Source: Pseudoalteromonas sp049257235
GTDB lineage: Bacteria; Pseudomonadota; Gammaproteobacteria; Enterobacterales; Alteromonadaceae
NCBI RefSeq assembly: GCF_049257235.1
Contig: NZ_JBMMUF010000008.1
Span: 62,001 to 126,000, forward strand
Direction of reading: 5' to 3'
DNA: 64,000 nt
Shown here: positions 8,480 through 17,286 of the stretch, in pieces
Position numbering within the stretch: position 1 is the first letter of the stretch
Layout of the letters: each line of letters starts with the position of its first letter
Notes under the pieces: generated by a model
The model's database searches: none
Seen by the model: only the letters and a program-made list of their open reading frames with translations
What the model was told of the DNA's origin: nothing
Program-made: the position numbers and the translations under genes

Positions 8480-9226
8480 ATGTTGCGTCGAAGCATATGT
8501 TTTTGCTGTAGTTTAGCTACATTACTGCCGCTGTCTGCGGTGGCTCAAAATCTGACCGTTGGGATGGGAAACTTCGAGCCATACTTTAACGCTGAAACCA
8601 AAAACGGCATTTTTACTGAAGTCGTTCGCAAAGTGTTCGAAGAGATGCCCAACTACACCATAGATATGGTGTTTGGCTTGTCTAACAAAGAATTGCAACT
8701 GTCATTTGATAAACGCATCCTTGATGGCGTGACCAATGTGCTCGACTTTAAGGAAGACGCGTGCCTTACCGACCCTGTGTTTCGGTTTCAAGATGTTGCC
8801 GTGACGAAAGCTCACCGCAAAATTGAGATTAACAGCGTGAGCGACTTGAAAGGTAAAAAGGTTGTTACATATCAAGGTGCTAAAGTATTTTGGGGTAGCC
8901 AGTTTGCAAATGCAGTAGGGTCAGCAAACTACCTGGAAATACAAGAACCAGAGCGTCAAGCGTCAATGCTCTTGGCCGATAGGGTGGACGTGAGTATTGG
9001 TGATCTGTTTATTTTTATGAACGCACTGCAAACAGATACGGAGTTTGAGGCGACGCTCGAAGATTTCACTGTCCATGAAATCTTTCCACAGAAATTCAGC
9101 TATATGGCATTTCGTGATCCACAAACGTGTAAAGCGTTTAACCAAGCGCTGCGTAAGCTCAAGAAAAGTGGCGAGTATGAGCTGATTTACCTGCGTTACT
9201 TGCAAAAGTTTGGCTATCAAAGTTAA
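8480..9226 (+). CDS. Periplasmic solute-binding protein (family 3-like)
   Basis: A 248-aa secreted protein. The ATG at 8480 gives a classical signal peptide (MLRRSICFCCSLATLLPLSAVAQ). The mature part, beginning NLTVGMGNFEPYF, follows the type-3 solute-binding pattern, with VSDLKGKKVVTYQGAKVFWG and a late LRKLKKSGEYELIYLRYL helix. Stand-alone proteins of this kind in Alteromonadales are usually sensors or orphan binding proteins rather than transporter parts, and no ABC permease or ATPase lies nearby. The ligand cannot be deduced. It is convergent with yegS, 10 bases apart. Confidence 0.82.
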   Translation: MLRRSICFCCSLATLLPLSAVAQNLTVGMGNFEPYFNAETKNGIFTEVVRKVFEEMPNYTIDMVFGLSNKELQLSFDKRILDGVTNVLDFKEDACLTDPVFRFQDVAVTKAHRKIEINSVSDLKGKKVVTYQGAKVFWGSQFANAVGSANYLEIQEPERQASMLLADRVDVSIGDLFIFMNALQTDTEFEATLEDFTVHEIFPQKFSYMAFRDPQTCKAFNQALRKLKKSGEYELIYLRYLQKFGYQS

Positions 9227-9236
9227 TTTCGGTTCA

Positions 9237-10133
9237 TCAAACAATACAAGGGCAATCAGGGCCGAGCACTAAACGTAATTCATTCGCACATACCTCGAAG
9301 CGAATATGGCGGCTTGGGTAGGGTTCGCCATCTAGATTTAACGGCCCTGGATGTTCGCATTCATATTCAACCCAGGCACTTTTGAGGCGCATTACATATT
9401 CGCCATCAATAGTGTTGTCTTTGAGCTCAGTGATCACCTGATTAACAGCACTAATGGGAAACTCTAGTAACGCGACAATATCAAGCAATCCGTCGTTGAG
9501 GTACGCATTGGGTGCCAGTTGTTGGCCTCCACCTGCTTGTCGGCCATTACAAATTGCACCGACTATCATGTTCGTCTCATAACGTGTGAGCGGGGTGGTT
9601 AGTTTGCCGGCATAGGGCTTGAAGTTTATTGCCTGAACTAAACCTGTAAGCGTATATGCGCCGCCACCGAGGAAGTTCTTCAGCTCGACGGGCGTGTCAT
9701 TAGTGACTTGTGCGCCGAACCCTCCGGAGGCAACGTTAATGAAGTACCGATCATTGGCTTTGGCGACGTCAATATCTACGCTATTATTTTCAACGGCGAA
9801 CAGCAGCGCTGCATAATAATTGTTCGGTATAGCGCATGCCGTTGCGAAGTCGTTCGCTGTCCCCATGGGGATTATTGCCAACTCCGGGCGTGTTGAATGG
9901 GAGTGTTGCATCAGCGCATCGACCGCTTCGTTTACGGAGCCATCTCCGCCAGCAATTATCAATCTGGGTATACCCTCATCAATACTTTCGTTGACAAATC
10001 TATGCACATCGCCATATTCCCACGTTACGCGCACCGAAATATCATTATGTAATTGTGCTCGAGCACGTGATACGGCACGCCTAAATGCCTCTTGCCCAGC
10101 TTTCTTGCCATTGACGATAATTCTGACTTCCAT
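9237..10133 (-). CDS. yegS: YegS-like lipid kinase
   Basis: A 298-aa soluble lipid kinase of the diacylglycerol kinase catalytic family; E. coli YegS phosphorylates phosphatidylglycerol in vitro. Visible motifs are the nucleotide-binding GGDGSVNEAVDAL, PMGTANDFATACAIP, ICNGRQAGGGQQLAPNAYLNDGLLD and NLDGEP, all as in E. coli YegS, and the length agrees. I chose the start at 10133 (MEVRIIVNGKKA), which has GGGAAA upstream. An in-frame ATG at 10148 would add five residues. Confidence 0.92.
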   Translation of the reverse strand: MEVRIIVNGKKAGQEAFRRAVSRARAQLHNDISVRVTWEYGDVHRFVNESIDEGIPRLIIAGGDGSVNEAVDALMQHSHSTRPELAIIPMGTANDFATACAIPNNYYAALLFAVENNSVDIDVAKANDRYFINVASGGFGAQVTNDTPVELKNFLGGGAYTLTGLVQAINFKPYAGKLTTPLTRYETNMIVGAICNGRQAGGGQQLAPNAYLNDGLLDIVALLEFPISAVNQVITELKDNTIDGEYVMRLKSAWVEYECEHPGPLNLDGEPYPSRHIRFEVCANELRLVLGPDCPCIV

Positions 10134-10236
10134 ATGTCTGTTTCCCATCGATATTTATGTTTTTAGATTATAGGTACATGGAGGCATTAAGCACAAATAA
10201 CTGCGGCGTAACCAATGGCCTGCTATCTGTGTGAAC

Positions 10237-10248
10237 TAGAACGTTCCA
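10237..10248. promoter_or_regulatory. Candidate repressor operator upstream of the sugar permease
   Basis: The sequence TAGAACGTTCCA is a near-perfect 12-bp palindrome about 70 bases before the permease start. It matches the perfect palindrome TGGAACGTTCCA at 11687 at 11 of 12 positions. The form (central CG, 12 bp) resembles LacI-family operators, but no such regulator is encoded nearby. Confidence 0.35.
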
Positions 10249-10317
10249 AAATTTATGTTGTGACGTTAATAAATTGATCTGTAGAATCAAATACAACAAT
10301 AAGAAGGAGAACATTCT

Positions 10318-11589
10318 GTGAGTGAAATAAATCCAAGTCAGTCATTTGCCAGCGCGCAAGGGCCGCAAAAAAATTACACCTTGCCACTGGTGGCGATGAC
10401 AACTCTGTTTTTTCTATGGGGTTTTATAACGGTTTTCAATGACTTGTTGATCCCAAGGTTGAAAGCTGTCTTTGATCTGACCTTCTTCGAAGCCATGTTT
10501 ATACAGTTCTGCTTCTTTGGTGCCTATTTTGTTATGTCTTTACCTGCGGGTTTACTCGTAAAACGCTTTGGTTATAAAAACGGCGTGGTGAGCGGATTGC
10601 TTGTTGCGTCAGTGGGGTGCTTATTATTCTATCCAGCAGTGGCAGTGCATGAGTATTGGCTATTTTTAGGCGCGCTTTTTGTGTTGGCCTCAGGGGTTAC
10701 CATTTTACAAGTATCTGCCAACCCCTATGTTGCAGCGCTTGGCCCAGCAAAAACGGCATCAAGTCGTCTTAACCTTGCACAAGCATTGAACTCTTTGGGT
10801 ACTACAGTAGGCCCCATCGTTGGTAAATTTTTACTCTTTGGTGGCAGTGCAGCGTTAGTCACTGAAGCGGCGAGCGCTGACAGCGTAAAAGTACCGTATT
10901 TGATGTTGGCGGTGGCGCTACTGAGCATTGCGGTATTGTTTGCTATTTTGAAGTTACCTGTCATTGAAGAGCACACCGAAGAGCACGATTGCAAGGCGAA
11001 AGGGCAGCCGTTGGCCGAGGCGCATCATTTGGTGTTCGGGGTGCTGGCCATTTTCTTCTATGTAGGTGGTGAAGTGGCAATCGGTAGTTTCTTGGTGAAC
11101 TATTTTGGCGAGGCAAGTATTGCTGGCTTAGCGGAGCATGATGCAGCGCCATACCTTGCGTATTACTGGGGCGGAGCGATGGTTGGGCGCTTTATTGGTT
11201 CTGCTGCGTTGCAAAAAGTCGCGGCGCATAAAGCGTTGTTGTTTAATGCCTCTGTGACAATTGTACTGCTACTTGTTTCTATTAACAGTAGCGGTGCGAT
11301 AGCGATGTGGTCAATACTGGCGATTGGTTTGTTTAACTCTATTATGTTCCCAACCATTTTCACTTTAGCCATTGATTCATTGAGTTCACTTACCAGTAAG
11401 GGCTCTGGTTGGTTATGTTTGGCTATTGTAGGTGGCGCACTGGTTCCGCTATTACAAGGGTATATCGCCGATACCATAGGCTTACAATTTAGCTTCTATG
11501 TACCGCTGTTGTGTTACGGGTATATCGCTTGGTATGGCTTCAATTTCCCTAAACTACTAGGCCATTGGAAAGCAAGATTAGCCAGCTAA
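10318..11589 (+). CDS. Sugar:proton symporter of the FucP/GluP MFS family
   Basis: A 423-aa inner-membrane transporter with about 12 hydrophobic segments. The family signature near the start, LFFLWGFITVFNDLLIPRLKAVFDLTFFEAMFIQFCFFGAYFVMSLPAG, is diagnostic of the fucose/glucose/galactose permeases. FVLASGVTILQVSANPYVAALG and SIMFPTIFTLAIDSL are also conserved. The substrate is probably a hexose, but fucose, glucose, galactose and N-acetylglucosamine variants cannot be separated by eye. GTG start with AAGGAG upstream. A palindromic operator-like site lies in the leader, and a clear terminator follows. Confidence 0.92.
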   Translation: MSEINPSQSFASAQGPQKNYTLPLVAMTTLFFLWGFITVFNDLLIPRLKAVFDLTFFEAMFIQFCFFGAYFVMSLPAGLLVKRFGYKNGVVSGLLVASVGCLLFYPAVAVHEYWLFLGALFVLASGVTILQVSANPYVAALGPAKTASSRLNLAQALNSLGTTVGPIVGKFLLFGGSAALVTEAASADSVKVPYLMLAVALLSIAVLFAILKLPVIEEHTEEHDCKAKGQPLAEAHHLVFGVLAIFFYVGGEVAIGSFLVNYFGEASIAGLAEHDAAPYLAYYWGGAMVGRFIGSAALQKVAAHKALLFNASVTIVLLLVSINSSGAIAMWSILAIGLFNSIMFPTIFTLAIDSLSSLTSKGSGWLCLAIVGGALVPLLQGYIADTIGLQFSFYVPLLCYGYIAWYGFNFPKLLGHWKARLAS

Positions 11590-11607
11590 CTTAATTAAGT
11601 CGTGTAT

Positions 11608-11640
11608 TAAAAAGCCATCGTCTTATGCGATGGCTTTTTT
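11608..11640 (+). terminator. Terminator after the sugar permease
   Basis: An 11-bp stem (AAAAGCCATCG / CGATGGCTTTT) with a 7-base loop is followed by a T run, shortly after the permease stop. Confidence 0.88.
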
Positions 11641-11686
11641 GTATGTTGTGAATACGTATTCATAGGCGTAAAGTGCGCATAGTGAT

Positions 11687-11698
11687 TGGAACGTTCCA
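11687..11698. promoter_or_regulatory. Perfect 12-bp palindrome TGGAACGTTCCA
   Basis: This lies about 155 bases upstream of asd and 98 bases downstream of the sugar permease stop. It is the perfect form of the site at 10237. The two sites flank the permease gene, which would suit a repressor that loops or controls both flanks; no regulator is visible. Confidence 0.35.
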
Positions 11699-11852
11699 TT
11701 TGTGTGTCCCCGCAATAGATTGAAAATAATTGAAGTTGCTCTATACCCTCTAGAGTAATTCGGTATGCAGTGGTATTGTCTGCCATTACCCGACGGTTAA
11801 GTTCGGGAGACTCACGCAATATGTTTAAACATCTTTTCATAAGGATACAGTA

Positions 11853-12962
11853 ATGAAAAAAGTAGGCCTAGTCGGCTGGCGCGGTATGGTTGGTTCCGTA
11901 CTGCTTGAGCGAATGCAACAAGAAAATGATTTTGCTCATATTGACGTGACGTTTTTTACCACTTCACAAGCAGGGCAGTTGGGTCCCGATATCGCAGGTG
12001 AACCAAAACCTCTATTAAGTGCATTTGATATCGATGCATTGCGTCAAATGGATATCGTGCTGACGTGCCAAGGAGGTGATTACACCAATGAAGTGTATCA
12101 GCCATTGCGCGATAGTGGTTGGCAAGGCTATTGGATTGATGCTGCATCGGCGTTACGTATGAAAGACGATAGCATCATTGTTCTCGACCCAGTAAACAAA
12201 GATGTTATTGAGCAAGGTTTGGAGCAGGGCGTTAAAACCTTTGTTGGTGGCAACTGTACCGTATCTTTGATGCTCTTGGCTCTTGGCGGATTGTTTGAAC
12301 ATGACTTAATTGAATGGGTAAGTCCAATGACTTATCAAGCCGCCTCAGGTGCGGGTGCGCGTAATATGAAAGAGTTACTTGTGCAAATGGGTGAGCTTAA
12401 CCATGTTGTTGCCGACGACGTCACTAACCCAAGCAGCGCGATTCTCGATATCGATAAAAAAGTGGCGAATAAGATGAAAGATGGCAGCCTAAGTTGCGAT
12501 CAGTTCGGCGTACCATTAGCGGGTAGCTTAATTCCTTGGATAGATGTGCCGATGCCATCGGGACAAAGCAAAGAAGAATGGAAAGCACAGGTTGAAGCAA
12601 ACAAAATCTTGGGTTCGTGCATTCAACCTATTCCTATCGACGGTTTGTGTGTGCGCGTGGGGATGATGCGTTGCCATGCTCAAGCGCTTACAATTAAACT
12701 GCGTGAAGACATCAGTGTTGATAAAATTGAACAAATTCTGGCATCACACAATGAATGGGTTGATGTCATTGTCAATGAGCGTGGTGCATCAAGCCAAGAG
12801 CTAACGCCTGTCAATGTAGCAGGAACTTTGCGTATTCCTGTTGGGCGCATTCGTAAACTCAGTATGGGGCCACACTATATCAGTGCGTTTACTGTTGGTG
12901 ACCAATTACTTTGGGGTGCAGCAGAGCCTTTACGTCGTATGCTGAGGATCATCACTGGCTAA
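11853..12962 (+). CDS. asd: Aspartate-semialdehyde dehydrogenase
   Basis: A 369-aa cytoplasmic NADPH enzyme that reduces aspartyl phosphate to aspartate semialdehyde, the branch point for lysine/diaminopimelate, methionine and threonine. It shows the N-terminal nucleotide-binding GWRGMVGSVLLERM, the VTCQGGDYTNEVY segment, the catalytic cysteine in VGGNCTVSLMLLALGG, and the conserved tail SAFTVGDQLLWGAAEPLRRMLR. It is the E. coli type in length and motifs. The start has AAGGA upstream. A hairpin terminator follows, so it is probably a single-gene transcript. Confidence 0.97.
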   Translation: MKKVGLVGWRGMVGSVLLERMQQENDFAHIDVTFFTTSQAGQLGPDIAGEPKPLLSAFDIDALRQMDIVLTCQGGDYTNEVYQPLRDSGWQGYWIDAASALRMKDDSIIVLDPVNKDVIEQGLEQGVKTFVGGNCTVSLMLLALGGLFEHDLIEWVSPMTYQAASGAGARNMKELLVQMGELNHVVADDVTNPSSAILDIDKKVANKMKDGSLSCDQFGVPLAGSLIPWIDVPMPSGQSKEEWKAQVEANKILGSCIQPIPIDGLCVRVGMMRCHAQALTIKLREDISVDKIEQILASHNEWVDVIVNERGASSQELTPVNVAGTLRIPVGRIRKLSMGPHYISAFTVGDQLLWGAAEPLRRMLRIITG

Positions 12963-12985
12963 CCCATACACTGGATATGTCAACG

Positions 12986-13008
12986 AAAGCGGCTTTATGC
13001 CGCTTTTT
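12986..13008 (+). terminator. Terminator after asd
   Basis: An 8-bp stem AAAGCGGC / GCCGCTTT with a TTTAT loop is followed by a T run. Confidence 0.88.
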
Positions 13009-13164
13009 TAATGCGTGTTCCGATTTTCGTAGACTTTTGTCTGTATCTTCCCTAGCATAGCCTTGAAAGCGGTTTCATATTGCATTTGACCTATGTGCTA
13101 TGAATCGCTGACCCAAAATGTAATAGAGTTTAAGCGTCTGCTAAGTTGTACTATCAGGAAGTGT

Positions 13165-13947
13165 ATGATGTTAAGGATTATGTGTGTTTTACTGCTTTTA
13201 GGCAGCTGGGGCCATACGCTAGCAAGAGACATCAATGGCGGATACCCCAATCACTTTCCTCCCTTTAGTATCGCCCAAGAGCAAGTAACGGGCATTATTC
13301 CCGACTTACTCAGTGCTATGAATGAGTATGGCGGTCCGCGTTATTATGCGGCGCCCTATGCTAATAATCCGGTGAAGCTGCTAAGTGAAGGGCAACTTGA
13401 TTTTATCTTCGATTCTCAGCGTTGGTCAGATAATGTAGAGCACTATTATTGGAGTGAGCCAATCACTCACATCAGCGACATTTTAGTCGTTAACAAAGAC
13501 TCAAAAATTAATGCTAACAGCCTTGATGAATTTTTTGCATTAGCGCGCGCTATGCCTGTTCGCTTGGGCGTTAAGTACATGTATGTTTACCCTACACTCA
13601 ACGAAGCGATGACTAATGAAACATTACTAAGGCGTAACTATTATACAGAATATGCGTTGTTAGATGAGTTAAAAGGCGCACATGGGCAAGTGCTTGATGC
13701 GGTAGTGATGTCACGCCTTGTGTATCAATACTTGGTATTAAATAACGCAGAGTTTGCTAACGCGTTTCGCATCTTGGAGTTTGATGTTGATAGTGCGCCT
13801 TATCAGTTTCGATTTCCAAAGACCCGGGATGGAAAGCTAAATTGGTTATTTACCAATGAGTTAATCTCTAAACTTAAGAGTGACGGTGTGATTGAGGGCA
13901 TTGTGAAGACGTATGTGCACACGCCTCAAGATAGTGTGACAGATTAG
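13165..13947 (+). CDS. Periplasmic solute-binding-like protein
   Basis: A 260-aa secreted protein. The ATG at 13165 is favoured over an in-frame ATG 72 bases upstream because AGGAAG precedes it and it begins a signal peptide (MMLRIMCVLLLLGSWGHTLA). The mature protein resembles the type-3 solute-binding fold: GGYPNHFPPFSIAQEQVTGIIPDLLSAM, LLSEGQLDFIFDSQRWSDN, and a C-terminal LISKLKSDGVIEGIVKTYV helix. It lies 142 bases before the large HD-GYP sensor, which carries a related domain. No transport genes are adjacent, and the ligand is unknown. Confidence 0.75.
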   Translation: MMLRIMCVLLLLGSWGHTLARDINGGYPNHFPPFSIAQEQVTGIIPDLLSAMNEYGGPRYYAAPYANNPVKLLSEGQLDFIFDSQRWSDNVEHYYWSEPITHISDILVVNKDSKINANSLDEFFALARAMPVRLGVKYMYVYPTLNEAMTNETLLRRNYYTEYALLDELKGAHGQVLDAVVMSRLVYQYLVLNNAEFANAFRILEFDVDSAPYQFRFPKTRDGKLNWLFTNELISKLKSDGVIEGIVKTYVHTPQDSVTD

Positions 13948-14088
13948 TCAGCAAGTACCCTGGTTGGTGGTGATAACTGCTGTTCCCATATCAATACTAA
14001 AGTGGTAAATAAATCGCTTAAAAAATCTAAGCTATTAATTAAATTGTATTAAGCTTTCTGTATGAAAATTAATTTATACGGTTAGCGG

Positions 14089-17000
14089 ATGCCATTTAAT
14101 ATAAAACCAAAAAGAACGCGCTTCACAATTCGCCTTACATTAATTGCCTCTTTTGTTCTAGCGTGTGCGTTTACCGCCGCGGTAGGGATAGTTTTACAGT
14201 TTTTATTTAGTAACCATTTAGCGACCGCATCAGCGCAGGATAAATTCGCAACTATTGCTCAGCAAAGTAGTTATCAAGCGATAGCGCAAGAACGCAGCGC
14301 TATTAGTTTAACGCGCACCCTCAAACATAATTTAATTGCCCAGCGCCTCGATATTGGCGCGCTCGACAAAGACGCACTGCTCGCACTGAGCACCTTACTT
14401 GAAGGTTCAAACAAGGTATTTTCACTGTTTATTGGTTATCAAAATGGCGAATATCTTGAGTTATCTAATTTAGAATCGGCCCCGGGATTAAGGCAAGCGT
14501 GGGGCGCTGCCCCTAGTGACCGCTGGGTGCTAGTACAGGTTACAGCAGAATCGTCAACACCTGATGAGGCTAGTGAACGTGTACAGATAACGTCTTATTT
14601 AGATAGTGCCTTGAATGTGCGTTTGCAGCAAAAGCAAAACAGCAATTATATGGCAACGTCACGACCTTGGTTTAGTGCAGCCAACAGCGAAAGTGTGACA
14701 AAAATACCGCCGTATATGTTTAGCTTTATAAACCAGCCTGGCACCAGTTATTCCATAAAAAACGAAAATGGTGATGTGTTTGGAGCGGCGATTATTATGT
14801 CGTCACTCAGCGAATATATGTATGTCAGTGGCTACGACGGCAAAAGTAGGGCCTTCATGTTTGATGACAACGGTGTTATTCGTGCTCAGCAAGTTGATCG
14901 TGAAAGCCGTCGTGTTACCAGTACTGCGAAAATTGCCTTGAGCGACGAGCAGCAAAAGCTGATAAACGAGATAGGCACACTCACGGTTGGGGTGATGGAT
15001 GACTACCCACCGTTCGAATATAACCTATCTGGTGAGCCCAGAGGGTATGGGCTTGAACGCCTGCAATTGGTGGCAAGTATGCTTGGGTTACAAGTCAACC
15101 TCGTCAATGGATATACCTTTTCTGAATTAATAACCCAGCTCGAGCAGGGCCAAATTGACATGATGTTGGGTTTGATGAAAACCCGTCAACGTGAGGAGTT
15201 TGGTGCTTTTGCAACGCCTCATTATTTACCCAAGGTTGTATTTGCGACTAACGATCCGTCACTTGCTGGCGTCACATCACTGTCGGCATTGGCAGATAAA
15301 CGTATTGCAGCACAAAAAGGCTATGCAATTACTGGGTTTTTGCAAGAGCGCTTACCAAACGCCACGTTTGTAGAATATAACGATACCCTTGAGGCAATGC
15401 GAGGCGTGCAGTTTGGTGAAGTGGATGTTGCCTTTGATTTGCAGGCAGTGGTGCAATATATAGAAACTTACTTCTACATAGATAACTTGCAAGTTAGCGA
15501 TGAGATAGAGGAATTCAAAGGGCAAAGTGACTTTGGCTTGCACCATATAGTAAACAAAGATTTAGCAGCACTCGTTGCGCTGATTGACCTCGCGCAAAGC
15601 CAAATTGATGCTAAAGCGCAACAGCGCTTAGAACAAAAGTGGCTCACTTTTGGTAATGACCTCAGTCAACAAGAGGGTCAACTCAACCAATTACCGACGC
15701 CACAAATATTGGCATTGGCAACATCTGGAAAGGCCATTGATACCCTTAGCAGTATCGATATCGACGGTGTTGCACATCTGCTCTACATTACTCAGCTGAC
15801 CGGTTTGTTAAACAGTGGTAATCGCGAATACATGGCGTTTATGGTGCCAGAGCAACAGGCGTTTGCAGAGCGCAATAGCTTTCTCAGTAACTCTATTATT
15901 GTGACGCTTGCCATATTAGGGCTAGTGCTGGTGGTGATCACCCAATTGGCTAGAAACATGGCTAACCCAATTCAGCGTCTGATTGCCGAGAATCACAAAA
16001 TCAGTAGTCGCAATTACAACGAAGTCGATTATGTCTCCTCCCATATAGAAGAAATTCACCAGTTATCCAAATCATTGGTGGATATGTCAGAGTCCATTTG
16101 TGAATTTGAAATAGGCCAAAAAGAACTGTTGGACGCATTTATTCAACTTATCGCACAAGCTATCGATGAAAAGTCTCCATACACTGGCGGACACTGTGCA
16201 CGTGTACCTGAGTTGGCCATTATGCTGGCCCATAAAGCGAACGAGTCTGATGACCCTCAATTTAGTGATTTGAAATTCAAAACTGAGGATCAATGGCGAG
16301 AGTTTGAAGTCGCCGCGTGGTTACATGACTGCGGAAAAATTACCACGCCCGAACATATTGTTGATAAAGGATCTAAATTAGAGTGCATTTATAATCGTAT
16401 ACATGAAATACGTACGCGCTTTGAAGTGTTATTGCGTGATGCAGAGATCCATTACTTAAAAGAGCTCATGGCAGCTCCCCAAAACAAAGAATCCTTAGCG
16501 CGCGAATTTGCAAAGCGCAGAGAAGACATCATTGCTGATTTTGAGTTTATCGCCAATGCCAATGTAGGCGGTGAATTTATGGAAGATGCCGACATTGATC
16601 GTTTAATGAATATTGCTAAACGCACGTGGCACCGAACGCTCAGTGATAGAGCAGGTTTGTCGCCAGAGGAAGCGCGCCATATGCAACAATATGATGAGTT
16701 TGAGCCCGGCGAAGTGCCCATATTGGCAGACAAACCGGAGCATATTATTAAGCGTCAAGTTGATGTGGCTGCGCGCGACGGTGGCTATGGCTTTAATATG
16801 CAGGTGCCTGAAAATAAACAAAATATCGGTGAATTATATAACCTTGGTATTAAGCGTGGCACGCTCACTCCAGAGGACCGTTATATTATTAACGAGCACA
16901 TCACCAGCACCATTCGCATGCTCGAAACATTGCCCTTACCCAAAGAATTAGCGCGTGTCCCTGAGTATGCGGGTGGTCACCATGAAAAGCTCGATGGCGG

Positions 17001-17286
17001 TGGTTATCCTCGCGGCCTCACTGGCGAGCAGATGTCAACGCCGGCACGGATCATGGCCATTGCCGACATATTTGAAGCGTTGACTGCCAATGACAGACCG
17101 TACAAGCAAGCGAAAAGTTTGTCTCAGTCTTTGAAAATAATGAAGTTTATGGCTCAGGATGCGCACATAGATAAAGGTTTATTCAATCTATTTTTACAAA
17201 GTGGTGTTTATCTTGATTATGCACAGCGCTATTTGCAGCAAGAGCAAATTGATCATCCTGATATTAATGATTACTTGGTCAAGTAG
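14089..17286 (+). CDS. Membrane c-di-GMP phosphodiesterase sensor: Cache-like, SBP-like and HD-GYP domains
   Basis: A 1065-aa inner-membrane sensor. The first membrane helix is at residues ~15-38. A Cache-like periplasmic region covers ~40-280, then a complete type-3 solute-binding-like domain (~290-525, with LTVGVMDDYPPFEYNLSGEPRGYGLE). The second helix is at ~602-622, a HAMP-like segment follows, and an HD-GYP domain covers ~690-1050. The HD motif is AAWLHDCGKITTPEH (~742-756), and the GYP part is GGHHEKLDGGGYPRGLTGEQM (~962 on). About 120 residues are inserted between the two halves, including a long helical stretch. Motifs for metal binding and catalysis look intact, so it should hydrolyse c-di-GMP when gated by a periplasmic ligand. 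It ends 16 bases inside the convergent P-domain gene. Confidence 0.9.
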   Translation: MPFNIKPKRTRFTIRLTLIASFVLACAFTAAVGIVLQFLFSNHLATASAQDKFATIAQQSSYQAIAQERSAISLTRTLKHNLIAQRLDIGALDKDALLALSTLLEGSNKVFSLFIGYQNGEYLELSNLESAPGLRQAWGAAPSDRWVLVQVTAESSTPDEASERVQITSYLDSALNVRLQQKQNSNYMATSRPWFSAANSESVTKIPPYMFSFINQPGTSYSIKNENGDVFGAAIIMSSLSEYMYVSGYDGKSRAFMFDDNGVIRAQQVDRESRRVTSTAKIALSDEQQKLINEIGTLTVGVMDDYPPFEYNLSGEPRGYGLERLQLVASMLGLQVNLVNGYTFSELITQLEQGQIDMMLGLMKTRQREEFGAFATPHYLPKVVFATNDPSLAGVTSLSALADKRIAAQKGYAITGFLQERLPNATFVEYNDTLEAMRGVQFGEVDVAFDLQAVVQYIETYFYIDNLQVSDEIEEFKGQSDFGLHHIVNKDLAALVALIDLAQSQIDAKAQQRLEQKWLTFGNDLSQQEGQLNQLPTPQILALATSGKAIDTLSSIDIDGVAHLLYITQLTGLLNSGNREYMAFMVPEQQAFAERNSFLSNSIIVTLAILGLVLVVITQLARNMANPIQRLIAENHKISSRNYNEVDYVSSHIEEIHQLSKSLVDMSESICEFEIGQKELLDAFIQLIAQAIDEKSPYTGGHCARVPELAIMLAHKANESDDPQFSDLKFKTEDQWREFEVAAWLHDCGKITTPEHIVDKGSKLECIYNRIHEIRTRFEVLLRDAEIHYLKELMAAPQNKESLAREFAKRREDIIADFEFIANANVGGEFMEDADIDRLMNIAKRTWHRTLSDRAGLSPEEARHMQQYDEFEPGEVPILADKPEHIIKRQVDVAARDGGYGFNMQVPENKQNIGELYNLGIKRGTLTPEDRYIINEHITSTIRMLETLPLPKELARVPEYAGGHHEKLDGGGYPRGLTGEQMSTPARIMAIADIFEALTANDRPYKQAKSLSQSLKIMKFMAQDAHIDKGLFNLFLQSGVYLDYAQRYLQQEQIDHPDINDYLVK

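Noticed and set aside
11673..11682. XerC-arm-like TGCGCATA near the asd leader
   Set aside because: No XerD arm follows at the required spacing.
11607..11840. 77-codon minus-strand ORF between the sugar permease and asd
   Set aside because: It overlaps the permease terminator and the asd leader, and has no domain or ribosome site I could support.
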